Assembly: GCA_009925045.1 (NCBI GenBank)
Contig: RFQK01000023.1
Location: 1 to 12,959 of the forward strand
DNA: 12,959 nt
Direction of reading: 5' to 3'
Origin: Methylococcaceae bacterium
GTDB lineage: Bacteria > Pseudomonadota > Gammaproteobacteria > Methylococcales > Methylomonadaceae
Shown: one piece after another, positions 1-7,817 of the stretch
Layout of the letters: each line of letters begins with the position of its first letter
Numbering within the stretch: position 1 is the stretch's first letter
Notes under the pieces: model-generated
Seen by the model: the letters and a program-made list of their open reading frames with translations, nothing else
Databases searched by the model: none
What the model was told of the DNA's origin: nothing
Position numbers and translations under genes: made by a program

Positions 1-472
1 TGACGGTGGAACGATCAAAAGTCAGAGGCACGTGCCAAAAAGCGCGTGTTCCAAACAAAATCAGGCCAAGACGATCGCCTTGACGTCGTTCGATAAACTC
101 ACCGGCCAAGGCCTTAATAGCGCTTAAACGATCAACAGTCTGCCCATTCAGATTAAAGTCTTTTTCTTGCATGCTACCCGACACATCGACAGCTAACAGT
201 AAGTCTCTGCCGCTAACGACTTGCTCTAAAGGCTCTCCTACCCACAAAGGTCGGGCAACGGCTAACACCAGACCAATCCAGGCCAAAACAGCCAGATACA
301 ACAAAGCATTTCGCGAAGGGATAACGGAGACAGTTGCAGGCTCAGAAAAATCTTCCAGAAAAGGTACTTTTAAGGCGGATTGGCTTGAACGAGGTGCTGC
401 GGGTAAAAACTGTCTTAGCAGCCAAGGCAAAGGTAACACGATCAACAACCAAGGCCAGGCAAACTCAAACAT
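1..472 (-). CDS. BatA-like von Willebrand factor A (VWA) membrane protein, C-terminal part off the window
   Basis: The gene starts at the ATG at 472 on the minus strand and stays open to base 1, giving about 157 residues of an aerotolerance-type VWA protein. Two hydrophobic segments lie near residues 5-20 and 55-78, typical of the BatA membrane anchor. They are followed by the VWA core with the metal-ion-dependent adhesion motif DVSGS at residues 96-100 (DxSxS). The ATG overlaps the stop of the upstream DUF4381 gene by 8 bases, so translation is probably coupled. Family members are membrane proteins encoded beside MoxR ATPases and are thought to assist assembly or stress functions; the exact role is unknown. 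A methanol-dehydrogenase accessory VWA protein (MxaC or MxaL type) is possible in a methylotroph, but nothing seen here demands it. Confidence 0.85.
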   Translation of the reverse strand, partial: MFEFAWPWLLIVLPLPWLLRQFLPAAPRSSQSALKVPFLEDFSEPATVSVIPSRNALLYLAVLAWIGLVLAVARPLWVGEPLEQVVSGRDLLLAVDVSGSMQEKDFNLNGQTVDRLSAIKALAGEFIERRQGDRLGLILFGTRAFWHVPLTFDRSTV

Positions 473-941
473 TGGCACCCCCGCGTTTAGCTTGTAGTTT
501 CAGCCAGCGCAGACACAGGGCATGAATTGCTTTGACATCCCATTCAGCTACGGAATCAGTGCTATAAACATGCGTCAGATTCTGACCTATTCCCCGAGTA
601 AACGGTTGGTCCGGTAAATCAGCATTCAGATACTGCTGCCAGGCCGAACCGGTTAAACTCGCCACCTGTTCACGACCTGCGCTCAAAATAGCCACCTGAC
701 GTAACCATTTCGATATAGCTATCCGTTGTTGTTGTGGATCGCTATCGGCATTAAACAAAATTTCCTGCAATAAGGTAGCAGCCAGACGAAATCGGCGTTG
801 TTGTTGATAGCGTCGCAACAACCACCAACTGCCTAAGCCGAAAAGAGCGATCAGGCAAGCAAACAGCCACCACCCCCAGGCAAGTGGCCAAAAACCCGGT
901 TCAGCAGGAAGATGTATATCTCTTAGAGCTAAGGCGTCCAT
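465..941 (-). CDS. DUF4381 family membrane protein
   Basis: This 158-residue protein opens with a short segment containing DIHLPAEPGFWPLAWGWW, the usual DUF4381 signature. A single transmembrane helix follows at roughly residues 20-43, ending in a basic RRYQQQRR stretch, so the rest is probably cytoplasmic. Its last codons overlap the start of the VWA gene by 8 bases (ATGTTTGA). DUF4381 proteins normally sit between a DUF58 protein and BatA in MoxR operons. Here the gene directly upstream is radC, so the usual moxR and DUF58 genes are not immediately 5'. No clear ribosome binding site precedes the ATG at 941. The molecular function is not known. The family assignment rests on the N-terminal motif and the neighbour. 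Confidence 0.8.
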   Translation of the reverse strand: MDALALRDIHLPAEPGFWPLAWGWWLFACLIALFGLGSWWLLRRYQQQRRFRLAATLLQEILFNADSDPQQQRIAISKWLRQVAILSAGREQVASLTGSAWQQYLNADLPDQPFTRGIGQNLTHVYSTDSVAEWDVKAIHALCLRWLKLQAKRGGANV

Positions 942-963
942 TACTATCGCAGCAGTCTGAAAT

Positions 964-982
964 TCCGATTTTAATCATCGGA
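964..982 (-). repeat. Small inverted repeat in the leader of the DUF4381 gene
   Basis: TCCGAT and ATCGGA form a perfect 6-bp inverted repeat with a 7-base loop. It lies between the proposed promoter and the ATG at 941. The stem is short and AT-rich and is followed by only a few T residues, so it is a weak hairpin at best and not a convincing terminator. Confidence 0.3.
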
Positions 983-996
983 GTAATTGGGGCCTG

Positions 997-1005
997 ATCA
1001 TACCA
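997..1005 (-). promoter_or_regulatory. Possible extended -10 promoter for the DUF4381/VWA genes
   Basis: On the minus strand the sequence reads TGGTATGAT, an extended -10 (TGn) followed by a 5/6 match to TATAAT. No good -35 lies 17 bases upstream, which extended -10 promoters can tolerate. The site is in the 97-bp gap after radC and would give a leader of about 50 bases before the ATG at 941. It rests on sequence match alone. Confidence 0.35.
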
Positions 1006-1038
1006 CAAAGCCTAAACCCAACCTGTCTGCAACTCGTT

Positions 1039-1713
1039 TCAAATTAAGCCGTGCTCAGCAAATGAGTAAGGCAATTGATCACCAATAATGAAATGATCCA
1101 AGACTCGAATATCAAGTAGTTCTAAAGCCTTTTGCAATCGCTGGGTAATTCGGCAATCCGCCTGACTCGGCTCACTCATTCCGGATGGGTGATTATGGGC
1201 AAATATCACCGCTGCTGCATGGTGAAACAAAGCGCGTTTAACCACTTCACGGGGATAAACACTGGCACTATCGATACCCCCACGAAACAACTCTTCCCAG
1301 ACGATCACCCGGTGCTGATTATCCAGAAACAGGCAGCCAAAGACTTCATAACTGTAACCCCGTAATTGCGCCGAAAGATAAGCGCGGGTAACTTCCGGAC
1401 TAGTCAGGGCATTGCCGCGTTGCAAGACCTCAGCAAAATGCCGACTAGCCATTTCCAAGATGGCTTGTAATTGGGCGTATTTGACAGGCCCCAGACCATT
1501 AGTCTGGCAAAAGCGCCGCTGATCAGAGGCTAATAAAGCCTGTAATGAACCATATTCCAGCAAAATATCACTCGCCAACGTAACCGCGGACTTACCTGCC
1601 ACACCGACTCTTAGAAAAATCGCCAGCAACTCCGCATCACTCAGACTTTTCACTCCCAATCTGAGCAGTTTTTCCCTTGGCCGCTGATCTTCTGGCCAGT
1701 CCCGTATTGTCAT
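1039..1713 (-). CDS. radC: RadC family JAMM/MPN+ domain protein
   Basis: This is a 224-residue protein of the RadC (UPF0758) family. The N-terminal third has the helix-hairpin-helix region ending LGPVKYAQL near residue 76. The C-terminal domain carries the JAMM metalloprotease-like motif with FAHNHPSG near residues 171-178 followed by SEPSQAD, supplying the expected histidines, serine and aspartate. Family members were once linked to DNA repair, but a direct repair role in E. coli was not upheld and the true substrate is unknown. The ATG at 1713 is preceded by AGGAG with a 6-base spacer, which fixes the start. The gene is divergent from coaBC, the arrangement usual in gammaproteobacteria. The length is normal. 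Confidence 0.95.
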   Translation of the reverse strand: MTIRDWPEDQRPREKLLRLGVKSLSDAELLAIFLRVGVAGKSAVTLASDILLEYGSLQALLASDQRRFCQTNGLGPVKYAQLQAILEMASRHFAEVLQRGNALTSPEVTRAYLSAQLRGYSYEVFGCLFLDNQHRVIVWEELFRGGIDSASVYPREVVKRALFHHAAAVIFAHNHPSGMSEPSQADCRITQRLQKALELLDIRVLDHFIIGDQLPYSFAEHGLI

Positions 1714-1769
1714 AGCCTGCTCCTAAAATCATATCAACAAGGCTAAGCGTAGAAGAACCGATGCGCTTT

Positions 1770-1778
1770 TGCCATAAT
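1770..1778 (+). promoter_or_regulatory. Probable extended -10 promoter for coaBC-dut-argB
   Basis: TGCCATAAT matches an extended -10 (TGn plus CATAAT, 5/6). The -35 region 17 bases upstream (TAGAAG) is poor. Transcription would begin near 1785, leaving a leader of only about 20-40 bases before the proposed coaBC starts. It is the best candidate in the 1714-1806 gap. Confidence 0.4.
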
Positions 1779-1824
1779 AGCGGGCAATGGTAGTCAGGGA
1801 CTTCCCCTGCTTTTTGATCCTAGC

Positions 1825-3039
1825 CTGGAAATCACTATTAACAAACGCATCTTACTAGGCGTTGGCGGTGGCATCGCCGCATACAAAGCCGCGGAATTAG
1901 TCCGATTATTTCGTCAGAATGGCGCCGAAGTCAGAGTGGTGATGACCCATGCCGCCTGTCAGTTTGTTACCCCTCTATGCTTTCAGGCACTCAGTGGCCA
2001 TCCGGTTCACACCGAACTTCTGGACAGTAACCAAGAACAAAGCATGGGGCATATTCATTTGGCCCGCTGGGCTGATTGTCTGGTCATTGCTCCCGCCACG
2101 GCTAATCGCATGGCTAAAATGGCGCAAGGCATTGCCGACGACTTGCTTAGCACTTTATATCTGGCGGCTGAATGTCCGGTTTGGCTGGCACCCGCTATGA
2201 ATCAGGCGATGTGGCGACATCCCGCCACACAGCGAAATCTGAAAACTTTGCAAGAAGATGGGGTCAAGATAATTGGACCCGCGTCTGGTGAACAGGCTTG
2301 TGGTGAACTAGGCCCAGGGCGTTTAAGTGAACCCAGCGAGATTTGCGCTGCCGTATTAGCTAGCAAACCTGTTCAAACTGAACCCGCACTAAAAATTCTG
2401 ATTACCGCAGGCCCTACCCGTGAAGCACTGGATCCGGTGCGTTTTATTAGCAACCGCAGTTCAGGGAAAATGGGCTATGCTCTAGCAAGCGCGGCGATTG
2501 CCGCCGGCGCAGAAGTCACACTGGTCAGCGGTCCGGTGAATATTCCGGCACCGGCCGTCAAGCGACTGATCCAGGTGGAATCTGCACAACAAATGCATGA
2601 TGCGGTCATGGCTAATATTGCTAATCAAGCAATCGTGATTGGATGTGCCGCGGTAGCCGATTACCGTCCTGCGCAGTTCTCAAGCCAAAAAATTAAAAAA
2701 ACCGAGCAAAACTTTGATTCATCGCTGCAACTAACCCGCAATCCAGACATCATCGCCTCAGTGGCAGCATTAGACCACAGACCATTTACCGTTGGTTTTG
2801 CTGCAGAAACACAAGATGTTGAAGATTACGCACTGAGTAAACTGCGTAGCAAAGGCTTGGATATGATTGCTGCCAACCAGGTTGGCCTGACTGCAGGCGG
2901 CTTTGACAGTGAGCAAAACGCTCTCAAAGTGTTCTGGCCAGAAGGCGAACACGACTTAGGCATGACTGACAAACAGACTCTGGCCAAACAATTACTGGCT
3001 TTAATTATTGAGAAATACCATGAAAAAAATTCAACTTAA
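1825..3039 (+). CDS. coaBC: Bifunctional phosphopantothenoylcysteine decarboxylase / phosphopantothenate-cysteine ligase (coenzyme A synthesis)
   Basis: CoaBC joins 4'-phosphopantothenate to cysteine (CoaB, C-terminal) and then decarboxylates the product to phosphopantetheine (CoaC, N-terminal flavoprotein). The CoaC half shows [16 protein letters not shown], the WAD...APATAN region, PAMNQAMW, and the catalytic cysteine in [10 protein letters not shown]. The CoaB half shows [33 protein letters not shown] and the lysine motif KIKK. The conserved reading frame runs upstream to a stop at 1750 with no ATG, GTG or TTG before the GTG at 1936. That GTG would remove the flavin-binding start of the domain. 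I place the start at CTG 1825 (404 residues; E. coli has 406). CTG 1807, with an AGG 8 bases before it, is the alternative. The 3' end overlaps dut by 20 bases. The function is certain; the start is not. Confidence 0.9.
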   Translation: MEITINKRILLGVGGGIAAYKAAELVRLFRQNGAEVRVVMTHAACQFVTPLCFQALSGHPVHTELLDSNQEQSMGHIHLARWADCLVIAPATANRMAKMAQGIADDLLSTLYLAAECPVWLAPAMNQAMWRHPATQRNLKTLQEDGVKIIGPASGEQACGELGPGRLSEPSEICAAVLASKPVQTEPALKILITAGPTREALDPVRFISNRSSGKMGYALASAAIAAGAEVTLVSGPVNIPAPAVKRLIQVESAQQMHDAVMANIANQAIVIGCAAVADYRPAQFSSQKIKKTEQNFDSSLQLTRNPDIIASVAALDHRPFTVGFAAETQDVEDYALSKLRSKGLDMIAANQVGLTAGGFDSEQNALKVFWPEGEHDLGMTDKQTLAKQLLALIIEKYHEKNST

Positions 3040-3475
3040 GCTTCTGGACCCGCGTTTAGGCCATGAAATCCCCTTACCGACCTATGCCACAGAGGGTTCG
3101 GCTGGTTTAGATATGCGTGCCTGCCTGGATCAAGCGATTGTTCTGCAACCCGGTGAAACCACCTTAATCCCGACGGGTCTGGCTATTTATATTGCCGACC
3201 CCAGCCTGGCAGCGATTCTGCTGCCTCGTTCCGGACTAGGCCATAAACACGGTATTGTGCTGGGCAATCTGGTCGGTTTAATTGATTCCGATTACCAGGG
3301 ACAAGTTTTTGTATCCTGCTGGAATCGCGGTCAGACTGCTTTTACCATTGAAATCGGCGAACGCATCGCGCAAATGGTGTTTGTACCGGTGGTACAAACC
3401 GAATTTGAATGCGTGGAAGACTTTCACGAAACCCAACGCGGCAGTGGTGGTTTTGGCCATAGTGGCCGCCATTAA
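3020..3475 (+). CDS. dut: Deoxyuridine 5'-triphosphate nucleotidohydrolase (dUTPase)
   Basis: Trimeric dUTPase hydrolyses dUTP to dUMP and pyrophosphate, keeping uracil out of DNA and supplying dTMP synthesis. The 151-residue protein has all five family motifs: [10 protein letters not shown] (I), PRSGLG (II), [10 protein letters not shown] (III), [11 protein letters not shown] (IV) and the P-loop-like [12 protein letters not shown] (V). The length equals that of the E. coli enzyme. I chose the ATG at 3020 over the TTG at 3008 because it begins [14 protein letters not shown] like known homologues and has GAGAAA just upstream. The start lies inside the end of coaBC, so the two genes are co-transcribed and probably translationally coupled. 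Confidence 0.96.
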   Translation: MKKIQLKLLDPRLGHEIPLPTYATEGSAGLDMRACLDQAIVLQPGETTLIPTGLAIYIADPSLAAILLPRSGLGHKHGIVLGNLVGLIDSDYQGQVFVSCWNRGQTAFTIEIGERIAQMVFVPVVQTEFECVEDFHETQRGSGGFGHSGRH

Positions 3476-3494
3476 TTTGCTCAGGCTTGTTTAA

Positions 3495-4406
<912 letters not shown>

Positions 4407-4425
4407 GCTCACTTTCTTAATCCGT

Positions 4426-4468
4426 TTTCACTGGTAAGCTCTCGGTCATTGAGTGAATACCAGTGAAA
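4426..4468 (+). repeat. Perfect 11-bp inverted repeat before the photolyase cluster
   Basis: TTTCACTGGTA (4426-4436) and TACCAGTGAAA (4458-4468) are exact reverse complements separated by 21 bases. The right arm ends 2 bases before the ATG at 4471. There is no T-tract on either strand, so it is not a standard intrinsic terminator. The arm centres are 32 bp apart, about three helical turns, which suits a DNA operator contacted on one face. In RNA it could form a stem covering the translation start region. The function is inferred from position only. Confidence 0.6.
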
Positions 4469-4470
4469 CC

Positions 4471-4707
4471 ATGTCTGCTAACGCTAAACCTCGCCTAAAT
4501 CCCAATAAGCTGTTACATAGCAAATGGACTGCGGTCAAACCCAGTCATAAAGAAAAGCACTTTTTAGTCATCAAATTGCTGGTCCCCGAAGACCCCAGCG
4601 CTGCGCTTGAATTTGTTGAGCTGGAGGCGGTTTACAGCAATCGGATTCAGGTGATCGCCTGGCGAGAATTGCTTGACCTTACGGTCTGGCAACAGGGCTG
4701 GAATTAA
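4471..4707 (+). CDS. TIGR02450 family Trp-rich small protein
   Basis: This 78-residue protein matches the TIGR02450 Trp-rich family as I remember it. It has NPNKLLHSKWTAVKP near residues 10-24, then KEKHFLVIKL, VELEAVYSNR, AWRELLD and a C-terminal WQQGWN. Three tryptophans sit at positions typical of the family. The biochemical role is unknown, but such genes recur beside photolyase/cryptochrome genes. I prefer the ATG at 4471 because it matches the usual family length. A GTG at 4453 would add six residues and place the start inside the inverted-repeat loop. No clear ribosome binding site precedes either start. The next gene begins 12 bases after the stop. Confidence 0.82.
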   Translation: MSANAKPRLNPNKLLHSKWTAVKPSHKEKHFLVIKLLVPEDPSAALEFVELEAVYSNRIQVIAWRELLDLTVWQQGWN

Positions 4708-4719
4708 CCTCGCTATCAA

Positions 4720-4866
4720 ATGCATAACAAATTAACACTTCCATCTAAGATTTGTCTGGTTTGTCAGCGGCCTTTCAACTGGCGCAAAAAATGGGCCAGA
4801 GACTGGGAAAACGTCCGTTATTGCTCTGAACGCTGCCGTCGTCATCGGATCAGCGAGCAGACATGA
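4720..4866 (+). CDS. DUF2256 family four-cysteine mini-protein
   Basis: This 48-residue basic protein carries C12-x2-C15 and C35-x3-C39, a probable zinc-binding treble-clef-like finger. Between the pairs lies the conserved [17 protein letters not shown] region typical of DUF2256. It begins at the ATG at 4720, 12 bases after the TIGR02450 gene. Its TGA overlaps the photolyase ATG by 4 bases (ATGA at 4863-4866), so the two are very likely translated together. DUF2256 genes are often found directly upstream of photolyase/cryptochrome genes. That association is known to me, but the function is not. Its arginine- and lysine-rich tail would allow nucleic-acid binding (inference). Confidence 0.85.
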   Translation: MHNKLTLPSKICLVCQRPFNWRKKWARDWENVRYCSERCRRHRISEQT

Positions 4867-6389
4867 CACGTTTGCGCCTGATACTCGGCGACCAGTTAAA
4901 TCCCCAGCACAGCTGGCTTAAGCATCCCGATCCCGACGTGATTTACACCTTAATGGAGATACGTCAGGAAACCGATTATGTTTTGCATCATGCGCAAAAA
5001 ATTCTGGCTATTTTTGCAGCAATGCGGGATTTTGCCGGACAGCTGACCGCCATGGGCCACCGGGTCCATTATCTGCATATTGGCGATAGCAATAACCTGC
5101 AATCCTTAACGGCAAATCTCGACCAACTCATTGCGTATTTTCAGGCTGATCAGTTTGAATATCAGTTACCAGATGAATGGCGTCTCGATCAGCAACTGCA
5201 AGACTATTGTCTGACATTAACAATTCAGTATCGCGCCTGTGACAGCGAGCATTTTTTCAGCTCACGGCGGCAAGCTGCAGAATTTTTCGGTTCACGCTCT
5301 CGCTGGCTCATGGAGAGCTTTTATCGGCAAATGCGCATACAACATCAAATACTGATGGAAAACCAAAAACCAGTCGGCGGACGCTGGAATTTTGATAGCG
5401 AAAACCGCAAACCTTGGTCAGGATCTCCCTCGATTAGCCGTGATCAACGTAAAAGCCATGATCATTCTTTGATTTGGCAAGCCATTGTGGATGCAGGCGT
5501 CAACAGTTTGGGTGATCCTCAGGCAGAGGATTTTCGCTGGCCTTTGAACCGGACTGAAGCCTTGCAACAGCTTGAGCATTTTATTGTCAACGACCTACAA
5601 CATTTTGGTGATTATCAAGATGCCATGAGCCGACAAAGCTGGAGGCTGTTTCATTCCTTATTGTCATTCGCCCTGAACTGCAAAATGCTGAATCCCAGAG
5701 AAGTGGTGCTGCACGCAGAAGCAGCCTGGCGTGATGGACGTGTTCCGCTCGCAGCGGCAGAAGGTTTTATTCGTCAAATCCTAGGCTGGCGCGAATATGT
5801 TCGCGGCATCTACTGGGCCAATATGCCGACTTATACTGAGCATAATCACTTTGGCCACACACGGCCTCTGCCCAAATGGTTCTGGGATGCTGAAACCAAA
5901 ATGAACTGTTTGGCCGCGTCTATCGACCAGACCTTGCAAACTGCATACGCTCACCACATACAACGCTTGATGATTATCGGCAATTTTGCCTTATTAAGCG
6001 GTCTCGATCCTAAGTCCGTGCATCATTGGTATCTGGGGGTCTATATAGATGCTTTCGAGTGGGTGGAATTACCGAACACACTAGGCATGAGTCAATATGC
6101 AGACGGAGGCCTGCTGGCCACCAAACCCTACGTCTCCAGTGCCGCTTATATCGACAGGATGAGTGATTATTGCAAGGGCTGTCATTATCAGAAAAAACTA
6201 CGCACTGGGGAGCGCGCCTGCCCTTTTAATGCCTTGTACTGGCAGTTCTTTATTCACCATAAACCACTTCTCGCTCAAAATCACAGGCTGAGCATGGTAT
6301 TTCGCCAACTGGAGCGTTTTTCAGACACCGAGCGGGTCGCTATTCACGACCAAGCCCAGTTTTATCTGAATCATTTAGACACTCTTTAA
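4863..6389 (+). CDS. Iron-sulfur bacterial cryptochrome/photolyase (FeS-BCP family)
   Basis: This 508-residue flavoprotein belongs to the FeS-BCP group, typified by Agrobacterium PhrB and Rhodobacter CryB. The start [19 protein letters not shown] opens the antenna-binding Rossmann domain. The C-terminal helical domain binds FAD ([17 protein letters not shown] at about 299-315; [14 protein letters not shown] at about 403-416). Four cysteines at residues 349, 437, 440 and 453 (MNC; DYCKGC; RACPF) match the spacing of the [4Fe-4S] ligands in PhrB. PhrB repairs (6-4) photoproducts with blue light, while CryB also has regulatory roles, so the substrate here is inferred. The gene is coupled to DUF2256 by a 4-base overlap. 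Its stop lies 5 bp from the convergent yggT stop. Confidence 0.94.
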   Translation: MTRLRLILGDQLNPQHSWLKHPDPDVIYTLMEIRQETDYVLHHAQKILAIFAAMRDFAGQLTAMGHRVHYLHIGDSNNLQSLTANLDQLIAYFQADQFEYQLPDEWRLDQQLQDYCLTLTIQYRACDSEHFFSSRRQAAEFFGSRSRWLMESFYRQMRIQHQILMENQKPVGGRWNFDSENRKPWSGSPSISRDQRKSHDHSLIWQAIVDAGVNSLGDPQAEDFRWPLNRTEALQQLEHFIVNDLQHFGDYQDAMSRQSWRLFHSLLSFALNCKMLNPREVVLHAEAAWRDGRVPLAAAEGFIRQILGWREYVRGIYWANMPTYTEHNHFGHTRPLPKWFWDAETKMNCLAASIDQTLQTAYAHHIQRLMIIGNFALLSGLDPKSVHHWYLGVYIDAFEWVELPNTLGMSQYADGGLLATKPYVSSAAYIDRMSDYCKGCHYQKKLRTGERACPFNALYWQFFIHHKPLLAQNHRLSMVFRQLERFSDTERVAIHDQAQFYLNHLDTL

Positions 6390-6394
6390 GATCT

Positions 6395-6967
6395 TCACCC
6401 TAACAGCATTGCCAGATCACCCAATGGCGGCAAGACCATCATTTTTGCCAGCTGCAACAAAAACAAAGCCAGTAATGGCGATAAATCCACCATCCCCAGA
6501 TTCGGCAAGATTGAACGGCAAATACTTAATAAAGGTTCGGTTAAGGTATGGATTAAGGCTGAAAGGGGCGAGTAACTGCCCATTGAAACCCAGCTGAGAA
6601 CTGCGCCGAGCAAAATGGCGTAGGTGTATAGGCTAAAAATCAGTTTAACCAACTCACCAAAGGCCAAAACCACCAACGCGACCGGACTGATGCTCAAACC
6701 AGACAAATTCAGCATGACCCATTGCAAACCTATCAACAATAGAAAAGCCAGCAACAACGACGAAGTATCGATCCGACCTATGGAGGGTACGAAACGACGC
6801 AGGATTTTCAAAGGTGGATGAGTGATCCGAATCAAAAATTGCGATAAAGGGTTATAAGCATCAGCGCGTAACCATTGCAGTAAAAAACGCAACAATAAAG
6901 CCATCACATACACTGAACCCAAGGTATCAATGGCAAAGCCGATTGGATTACTCAAATAAGTACCCAT
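6395..6967 (-). CDS. yggT: YggT family inner-membrane protein
   Basis: This 190-residue hydrophobic protein has two tandem YggT repeats. Each has a transmembrane helix pair and a motif of the type LLRFLLQWLRADAYNPLSQF / VLSWVSMGSYSPLSALIHTL followed by PPLKILRRFVP / PLLSICRSILP. Four or more membrane segments are expected. Members are linked to osmotic or ion stress in some bacteria, but the mechanism is unknown. I chose the ATG at 6967 because AGGAGGT lies 5 bases before it; the ATG at 6970 is only 2 bases away. Position 6967 overlaps the proC stop, indicating coupled translation. The proC-yggT pairing is widely conserved. The gene ends 5 bp from the convergent photolyase gene. Confidence 0.92.
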   Translation of the reverse strand: MGTYLSNPIGFAIDTLGSVYVMALLLRFLLQWLRADAYNPLSQFLIRITHPPLKILRRFVPSIGRIDTSSLLLAFLLLIGLQWVMLNLSGLSISPVALVVLAFGELVKLIFSLYTYAILLGAVLSWVSMGSYSPLSALIHTLTEPLLSICRSILPNLGMVDLSPLLALFLLQLAKMMVLPPLGDLAMLLG

Positions 6968-7794
6968 CATGCACCTCCTAATTCTTTAGACATTTCGATT
7001 GAGCGGTCTCGCGCCGCATGTAAGGCCTTGCTGACGATATCCACAAAACCGTTGGCTTGGAAAGTTTCGATGGCTTTCTGAGTGGTGCCATTGGGCGAGG
7101 TCACGCGCTCACGCAACACCGTCGGTGATTCCGAAGACTCCAGAGCAATCTTGGCAGCACCCAGAGCCGTTTGCTGAATGAGCAAGCGCGCACAACGCTC
7201 ATCCAAGCCCAATTCCAAGGCTGCTTTTTCCATAGCTTCCATTAACAGAAAATAATAAGCGGGGCCGCTACCAGAAACCGCGGTCACCGCATCTAACTGC
7301 GCTTCATCGTTCACCCACAACGCCAGTCCGACCGCACGCAAAATATTTTCGGCCAGATCTTTTTGCTGGTGACTGACACGGGCATTAGCGTGCAAGGCCG
7401 TGGCACCGGTTAAGACTAATGCAGGGGTATTCGGCATACAACGCACAATCGCAACTTCGTTACCTAACCAGCGCGCCAGACTTTCTTGATTAATCCCTGC
7501 CGCGACCGAAACCACTAAAACCTGACGCTGCTGGATAGTGGTCGCCAGTGGCTGAATCACCTGCTTCAAAACCTGGGGCTTAACCGCTATCACTACCACA
7601 TCAACCGCTGCGACTACGGCCTGATTATCCTGACTGACCCTGACCCCCAATTGCTGAGCATGGCGTTGCAAAGTCTCGGCATTGGTATCGGAAACCCAGA
7701 TACGTTGGGGCTCGTGACCACTGGCAATTAAACCGCTGATCAAACTGGTCGCCATATTGCCACCGCCAATGAAACCTATAGTGCTTATATTCAT
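6967..7794 (-). CDS. proC: Pyrroline-5-carboxylate reductase (proline biosynthesis)
   Basis: ProC reduces 1-pyrroline-5-carboxylate to L-proline with NAD(P)H, the last step of proline synthesis. The 275-residue protein begins with the Rossmann glycine motif IGFIGGGNMATSLISGL. It continues with VVIAVKPQVL, IVRCMPNTPALV and the signature VSGSGPAYYFLLMEAM, and ends with VTSPNGTTQKAIETF, which forms the substrate pocket. The length is normal for the family. The gene follows murJ by 23 bp and overlaps yggT at its 3' end, so murJ, proC and yggT appear to be one operon. The yggS gene that commonly precedes proC is absent here. No clear Shine-Dalgarno sequence precedes the ATG at 7794. Confidence 0.96.
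   Translation of the reverse strand: MNISTIGFIGGGNMATSLISGLIASGHEPQRIWVSDTNAETLQRHAQQLGVRVSQDNQAVVAAVDVVVIAVKPQVLKQVIQPLATTIQQRQVLVVSVAAGINQESLARWLGNEVAIVRCMPNTPALVLTGATALHANARVSHQQKDLAENILRAVGLALWVNDEAQLDAVTAVSGSGPAYYFLLMEAMEKAALELGLDERCARLLIQQTALGAAKIALESSESPTVLRERVTSPNGTTQKAIETFQANGFVDIVSKALHAARDRSIEMSKELGGA
6973..6979 (-). promoter_or_regulatory. Ribosome binding site of yggT inside the end of proC
   Basis: AGGAGGT on the minus strand is a near-perfect anti-16S match embedded in the last proC codons. Its spacing favours the second of two adjacent ATG codons, at 6967. That placement sets the yggT start and argues for strong independent initiation as well as coupling. Confidence 0.75.
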
Positions 7795-7817
7795 AACTAT
7801 CTGATTAATTTATTATT

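Noticed and set aside
171..525. Two plus-strand open frames in the left end
   Set aside because: Both are shadows of the VWA and DUF4381 genes, whose minus-strand translations show clear domain motifs.
1728..1735. Extended -10-like TGATATGAT upstream of radC on the minus strand
   Set aside because: Transcription from it would begin inside the AGGAG ribosome binding site, so it is unlikely to be the working radC promoter.
1787..1863. ATG at 1787 as the coaBC start
   Set aside because: It is in a different frame from the conserved CoaBC sequence and soon reaches a stop. It would need a frameshift for which there is no other sign.
4426..4468. The inverted repeat as an argB terminator
   Set aside because: No T-run follows the right arm, and the 21-base loop is long for an intrinsic terminator.
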